Positions 60,753-64,000 of a stretch of DNA of 64,000 bases are shown here, piece after piece. Within the stretch, counting starts at the first letter, position 1. The number at the start of each line of letters is the position of its first letter. The position numbers were made by a program, and so were the translations under genes. The stretch is from assembly GCA_020056965.1 (NCBI GenBank), contig JAGVGT010000021.1, forward strand, positions 94,717 through 158,716. Direction: 5' to 3'. The notes below the pieces were generated by a model. The model made no database searches and had not been told where the DNA came from. It saw nothing but the letters and a program-made list of their open reading frames with translations. This DNA comes from Deltaproteobacteria bacterium. GTDB lineage: Bacteria; Desulfobacterota; Desulfobulbia; Desulfobulbales; JAGXFP01.

Positions 60753-62285
60753 ATGAATAAGAAAATTATGTATAGCCTTCTGGCTGTTGCCGGAATGGTA
60801 ATGGGCTCGGCCACTGAAGGGTTTTCTTTCGGCAGCTACGGCACTAATGTTAACACTGCTTGCGCCCCGGCCGCTCCTTATACGGGTAGTTGCACCTTCT
60901 GTCACGTCTCCGACCGAGGTGCCGCTACCCCGGCCAAGGATGCCTTTTTGGCCGGCGGCGCCACCTTGACGGATTTCTTCTGTCCGAGCGGTCCCACCTG
61001 CACGGATACCGATGGCGACACCTATGCCAGGGAGGGCGGGGCCTGCGGCGCGGTCGATTGTAATGACAATAACGCGGCAGTTCATCCTGGCGCGGCTGAG
61101 GTTTGTACCGACAACTTCGATAACGACTGCGACGGCCTGATCGATCTGGCCGATCCCAATGCCGTGGGCTGTCTTGCACCGTGCAGCGACAAAGACCGGG
61201 ACGGATATGCCGTGAACGGCGGCACTTGTGGACCGGTCGACTGTAACGACAATAATTTTGCGATCAACCCGAACGCGGTGGATATTGCCAATAACGGCAT
61301 TGATGAAAACTGCGATGGGGTTGACCGGGTTGACGGAACCATCATGGATAAAGATGGCGACGGTTTCACGCCGGCCGCCGGTGATTGTAACGATAACAAT
61401 GCGGTCGTGCATCCCCTTGCCGTGGATATCCCCAACAACGGGATCGATGAGAACTGCGACGGCGTGGACACGGTTGATCCAAGCATCGTTGACAACGATG
61501 GGGATGGATTCACCCCTGCTAACGGTGATTGCAATGATACCAATGGGGCGATTAATCCTGGCGCCGTTGAAATCTGTACGGACGGGGTCGACAACAACTG
61601 TAACGGTTTAGTGGACTCCCAGGATTCCAGCGCGGTCAATTGCCCCTCCGCCTGCACCGATAGCGATGTGGATACCTATGCAACCGAGGGTGGCAATTGC
61701 GGCCAGGTCGACTGTGACGATCAGAACGCCGCCATTAGCCCCGCCGCGGTTGAATCCTGTGATGATGGCATCGATAACGACTGCGATGGCCTGATTGACG
61801 AAGGCTGCGATGTTGCCTGCCCCGATGTCGATGGTGATGGTTACCTCGATGCGGTCTGTGGCGGCAATGACTGTGATGACACCAATGCGGCCATTCATCC
61901 TGGGGCCGCAGAGGTTTGCGGCAACAGCGTCGATAACAACTGTAACGGCGCCAGTGACGAAACGTGTACCACCTGCCCCGATGGCACGATCCTGATCATC
62001 AGGGATATGGAGTATAACCGTGGTGATGGGAAGTTGAAGGTGGTGGGCAATGCCAACGTCAAAACCACCATTACCATTGCCGATGCGGTTACCGGTAAAA
62101 TCCTGGCCAGTGGAATCAAGGTCCGGGAAGGGAAATGGTCCGTGGAAATCAGAAGGGTGCCTCGTAACCTGGTGACGATCCGGGCCAGCACCGCCGAAGG
62201 CTGCTACACCGAGCAAGACCTTCAGACGGGTGATGACGATGATGACGATGACAGGGACAGGCGTGGCAGGACAAATCGCGACTGA
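60753..62285 (+). CDS. secreted monohaem protein with six MopE-like metal-binding repeats
   Basis: A 510-residue exported protein: signal peptide (~1-25), one c-type haem motif CTFCH (47-51), then six ~45-57-residue repeats of the MopE/putative metal-binding type. Each has D.DGDG/T(Y/F), DCNDNN(A)(A)(V/I)HPGA.E and DN(D/N)C(D/N)G, with paired cysteines. A beta-type domain (~400-490) and an Asp-rich, then Arg-rich tail end the protein. MopE-type repeats are linked to copper binding and surface location in Methylococcus; the Asp-rich loops also resemble calcium sites. GGAGA precedes the ATG. Role unknown; perhaps extracellular electron transfer or metal scavenging (inference). Confidence 0.85.
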   Translation: MNKKIMYSLLAVAGMVMGSATEGFSFGSYGTNVNTACAPAAPYTGSCTFCHVSDRGAATPAKDAFLAGGATLTDFFCPSGPTCTDTDGDTYAREGGACGAVDCNDNNAAVHPGAAEVCTDNFDNDCDGLIDLADPNAVGCLAPCSDKDRDGYAVNGGTCGPVDCNDNNFAINPNAVDIANNGIDENCDGVDRVDGTIMDKDGDGFTPAAGDCNDNNAVVHPLAVDIPNNGIDENCDGVDTVDPSIVDNDGDGFTPANGDCNDTNGAINPGAVEICTDGVDNNCNGLVDSQDSSAVNCPSACTDSDVDTYATEGGNCGQVDCDDQNAAISPAAVESCDDGIDNDCDGLIDEGCDVACPDVDGDGYLDAVCGGNDCDDTNAAIHPGAAEVCGNSVDNNCNGASDETCTTCPDGTILIIRDMEYNRGDGKLKVVGNANVKTTITIADAVTGKILASGIKVREGKWSVEIRRVPRNLVTIRASTAEGCYTEQDLQTGDDDDDDDRDRRGRTNRD

Positions 62286-62314
62286 TCTGTCTTGAACATC
62301 GCCTGAGTAAATCG

Positions 62315-62349
62315 ACAGGGAGGCCCCGCCAGGGCTTCCCTGTTTTTTT
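62315..62349 (+). terminator. intrinsic terminator
   Basis: ACAGGGA plus GGCCC pairs with GGGC plus TTCCCTGT (62315-62342, one bulge) followed by a run of T to 62349. It ends the MopE-like gene. Confidence 0.88.
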
Positions 62350-62507
62350 ATGCGAAATTTGGGTTTAAGCAGGAAAGGCCAGATTATGGCAGTTCTCGGC
62401 CCCGATCCAACCCGAGATCGGTGCATTGCGCCTTTGTGTCCGATAAAGGGCAGGGGCGGACAGCTTATTTTCTGGCTCGGTACAACGCTTTCAACGCAGT
62501 TTGGCCC

Positions 62508-62536
62508 TTGACAGCCCTAGGGCTGAAGTGTAATTT
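62508..62536 (+). promoter_or_regulatory. sigma70-type promoter of the glutamate synthase genes with dyad
   Basis: TTGACA (62508-62513), 17-base spacer, TAATTT (62531-62536). A perfect 12-bp palindrome AGCCCTAGGGCT (62513-62524) begins at the last -35 base, the same arrangement as in the fusA promoter at 13274. The remaining spacer 62350-62712 holds no gene. Confidence 0.6.
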
Positions 62537-62544
62537 AAGCGGCC

Positions 62545-62581
62545 GCGATTTTGTCGGAAGCGACGATAATCGCTGTTTTTT
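62545..62581 (+). terminator. terminator-like hairpin at the 5' end of the gltB leader
   Basis: GCGATT (62545-62550) pairs with AATCGC (62568-62573), and GTCG (62553-62556) with CGAC (62561-62564), around a GAAG loop; a T run follows at 62576-62581. It would be at the very 5' end of transcripts from the adjacent promoter, so it is more likely a 5'-stabilising structure or a stop for upstream read-through. Confidence 0.5.
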
Positions 62582-62712
62582 CGTATAAATTACCGCTCCG
62601 GAAGCCCTTGCGACCTACCAGTTCGCCACCTGGACCTTTCCCGGTCCCCGCTGAACGTGCTCGTACCTTGCAGTCTTACCGAAGCCCACACCATTAAGCG
62701 AGGAGCTAAGAC

Positions 62713-63855
62713 ATGTGCCGGTTAGCACTGAAAACCGCCAGCAAGCCCTTTTCGCCGTTCACCGTTCTGGAGGCCATGGAGGCCATGCAGGAAGGCTACG
62801 ACGGCAGCGGCCTGGGGTTGTTGCTGCGGGGACTCAAGTTCAGCGATTACACCTATCAGGCGGCCGACCCCATCCTCTCCGGCATTGCCCACACCGAAGC
62901 GGCCCTGCATCGGTTGAACGAGAGCATGGCTGCCAAGGGCTACGAGCTCAAGTATGATCATGAGTTCGCCGTCGATCCCGACCGCATTGAGGCCAAGGAC
63001 CGGTACCGCTACTTTCTGCGGGTCTATAAGTTCCCCAAACCGTTGGCCAAGGCCGGCGCGGAGCAGCGCGAAGTTGAACTGCTGCGGACCCGGGTCAGCC
63101 TACGCCTGGATGGCGAGGCCCACGGCGACGACCTCACCGTCTTTTCCTTCTGGCCCGATGTCGCTACCATCAAGGAAGTCGGCTGGCCCATGGGCGTTGG
63201 CGAGGCCCTGGGGTTGAACGACAACCGGATCAAGAGCCGGGTCTGCATGGCCCAGGGGCGGCAGAACACCAACTACGGCATCAACCTCTACGCCTGCCAT
63301 CCCTTTTTCATCCAGGGCATCGCCACCATGACCAATGGCGAGAACACCGCCTTCATTCCGATCAAGGAATGGCTGATGGGCAGCAAGGTGGAAGGGTATA
63401 TCGGCTACCAGAGCGATTCCGAGGTCTTCGCCCATATCCTCCATTACGTGACCAAGGTCTTGAAGCTGCCCCTGCCGGTTTACAAGCATGTCATCACCCC
63501 GCTGAAGAGCGAGGAGCTGGACAAACATCCCCAGGGCGCCTTTTTGAAGGGACTGCGCGACGTCTGTCGCCGCCTGATCATCGACGGCCCCAATGCGGTG
63601 ATCGGCTCATTGCCCGACGAAACCTGCATCCTGACCATGGACCACAAGAAGATGCGCCCCGCCACCATCGGCGGCAAGCCCGGCGAGTGGGCCATGGCCT
63701 CGGAGATCTGCGGCGTCGACGCGATGATCCCCGACCGGGACCGCAGCCTCGACTTTCAACCGATGCGTGAAAATACTATTGTCGTCCCGCCCCATAGAAA
63801 GGAGTTTGAGATATGGTCTCAGTTCGATCCCTGCCCGTTAATCCAAGCAGCCTGA
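62713..63855 (+). CDS. glutamate synthase, glutamine amidotransferase subunit (split type)
   Basis: A 380-residue class II glutaminase-like protein. After removal of Met the nucleophile would be Cys2 (MCRLALKTA). The chain contains features of Ntn-type GATases: YDGSGLGLLLRG, GRQNTNYGINLYACHP, and TNGENTAFIPIKEWLMG. This is the stand-alone amidotransferase piece of archaeal-type split glutamate synthases found in sulfate reducers. GAGGAG lies before the ATG. The next gene overlaps its 3' end by 43 bases and encodes a ferredoxin-bearing synthase subunit. Confidence 0.85.
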   Translation: MCRLALKTASKPFSPFTVLEAMEAMQEGYDGSGLGLLLRGLKFSDYTYQAADPILSGIAHTEAALHRLNESMAAKGYELKYDHEFAVDPDRIEAKDRYRYFLRVYKFPKPLAKAGAEQREVELLRTRVSLRLDGEAHGDDLTVFSFWPDVATIKEVGWPMGVGEALGLNDNRIKSRVCMAQGRQNTNYGINLYACHPFFIQGIATMTNGENTAFIPIKEWLMGSKVEGYIGYQSDSEVFAHILHYVTKVLKLPLPVYKHVITPLKSEELDKHPQGAFLKGLRDVCRRLIIDGPNAVIGSLPDETCILTMDHKKMRPATIGGKPGEWAMASEICGVDAMIPDRDRSLDFQPMRENTIVVPPHRKEFEIWSQFDPCPLIQAA

Positions 63856-64000
63856 CCTACCACGATCTGCCCTGGATCGTCCAGCACCGTGAGGATCGTT
63901 GCACCCTCTGTGGCCGCTGCACCTCGATCTGCCCGACCGGCTCGATCTTTCTGACCTATCGGCGCCAGCGGATGCCCAAGGTCGGTTTGACCCCGGGGGC
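63813..64000 (+). CDS. glutamate synthase Fe-S/FMN subunit, 5' part
   Basis: Partial at the window edge (about 62 codons seen). The ATG at 63813 follows AAAGGAG, in another frame within the end of the amidotransferase gene. The visible N-terminus is MVSVRSLPVNPSSLTYHDLP, then RCTLCGRCTSICPTGSIFLTY, a ferredoxin-type cluster as in the large subunit of archaeal-type glutamate synthase (GltB2-like). The FMN domain would lie beyond the window. Confidence 0.75.
   Translation, partial: MVSVRSLPVNPSSLTYHDLPWIVQHREDRCTLCGRCTSICPTGSIFLTYRRQRMPKVGLTPG

Overview
The window looks like chromosomal DNA from an anaerobic, sulfate-reducing or sulfur-metabolising member of the Desulfobacterota, probably near the Desulfobulbales. 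This is inferred from gene content, since no rRNA is present. The main indicators are a complete dsrMKJOP operon preceded by an RsbRD_N-type gene, an Rnf operon with its flavin transferase ApbE, an hdrC-mvhD-metV cluster with a separate metF-metV fusion, a mitochondrial-type EF-G, and dense coding with moderately high GC. Housekeeping blocks are GC-rich; the spacers of the 31-41 kb region are clearly AT-rich.

Layout. 0-7.3 kb: RluA pseudouridine synthase, a large hybrid kinase divergent from a NarL-type regulator, then a small Cys-containing protein and a roadblock-like protein. 7.4-11.7 kb (minus): metV, mvhD, hdrC, kdsD, purF. 12.2-19.7 kb (plus): tRNA-Arg, fusA with a promoter/terminator leader, a P-loop ATPase, a eukaryotic-type HisA, recD2. 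20-25.8 kb: RsbRD_N protein and dsrMKJOP. 26-28.4 kb: one gene fusing cysteine synthase to a cysteinyl-tRNA-synthetase-like domain whose two signature motifs are altered. 28.5-41 kb: an accessory region, described below. 41-48 kb (minus): metF-metV fusion and an operon selA / degenerate GGDEF-TPR / LOG / M48 peptidase; then aat (plus). 49-56 kb (minus): rnfC-(repeats)-rnfDGEAB-(repeat)-apbE. 56.6-60.2 kb: a kinase / lipoprotein / sigma54-regulator trio like GlrK-QseG-GlrR, with a sigma54 promoter downstream. 60.7-62.3 kb: a secreted monohaem protein with six MopE-like repeats. 62.7 kb to the end: a split glutamate synthase, running off the window.

The strongest candidate for an undescribed system is at 32.4-40.9 kb. 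A CsgG/HfaB-like lipoprotein with a peptidoglycan-binding-like module is followed by a protein with two LPP20-like domains and a small membrane-anchored protein. Next come two exported proteins built almost entirely of the same ~36-residue Asn/Gly/Val/Ala-rich repeat (31 units in the 1172-residue protein, 8 in the 311-residue one), and a small exported protein carrying one repeat-like segment at its C-terminus. By analogy with curli and the Caulobacter HfaABD holdfast anchor, this reads as an outer-membrane secretion channel plus beta-solenoid fibre or adhesin subunits, perhaps controlled by the neighbouring Crp/Fnr-type regulator. The assignment of function is inference; the repeats themselves are plain in the sequence.

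Energy metabolism is coherent. DsrMKJOP links menaquinone to the sulfite-reduction (DsrC) cycle, Rnf couples ferredoxin and NADH to an ion gradient, and HdrC/MvhD/MetV with MetF belong to the methyl-tetrahydrofolate branch of C1 metabolism.
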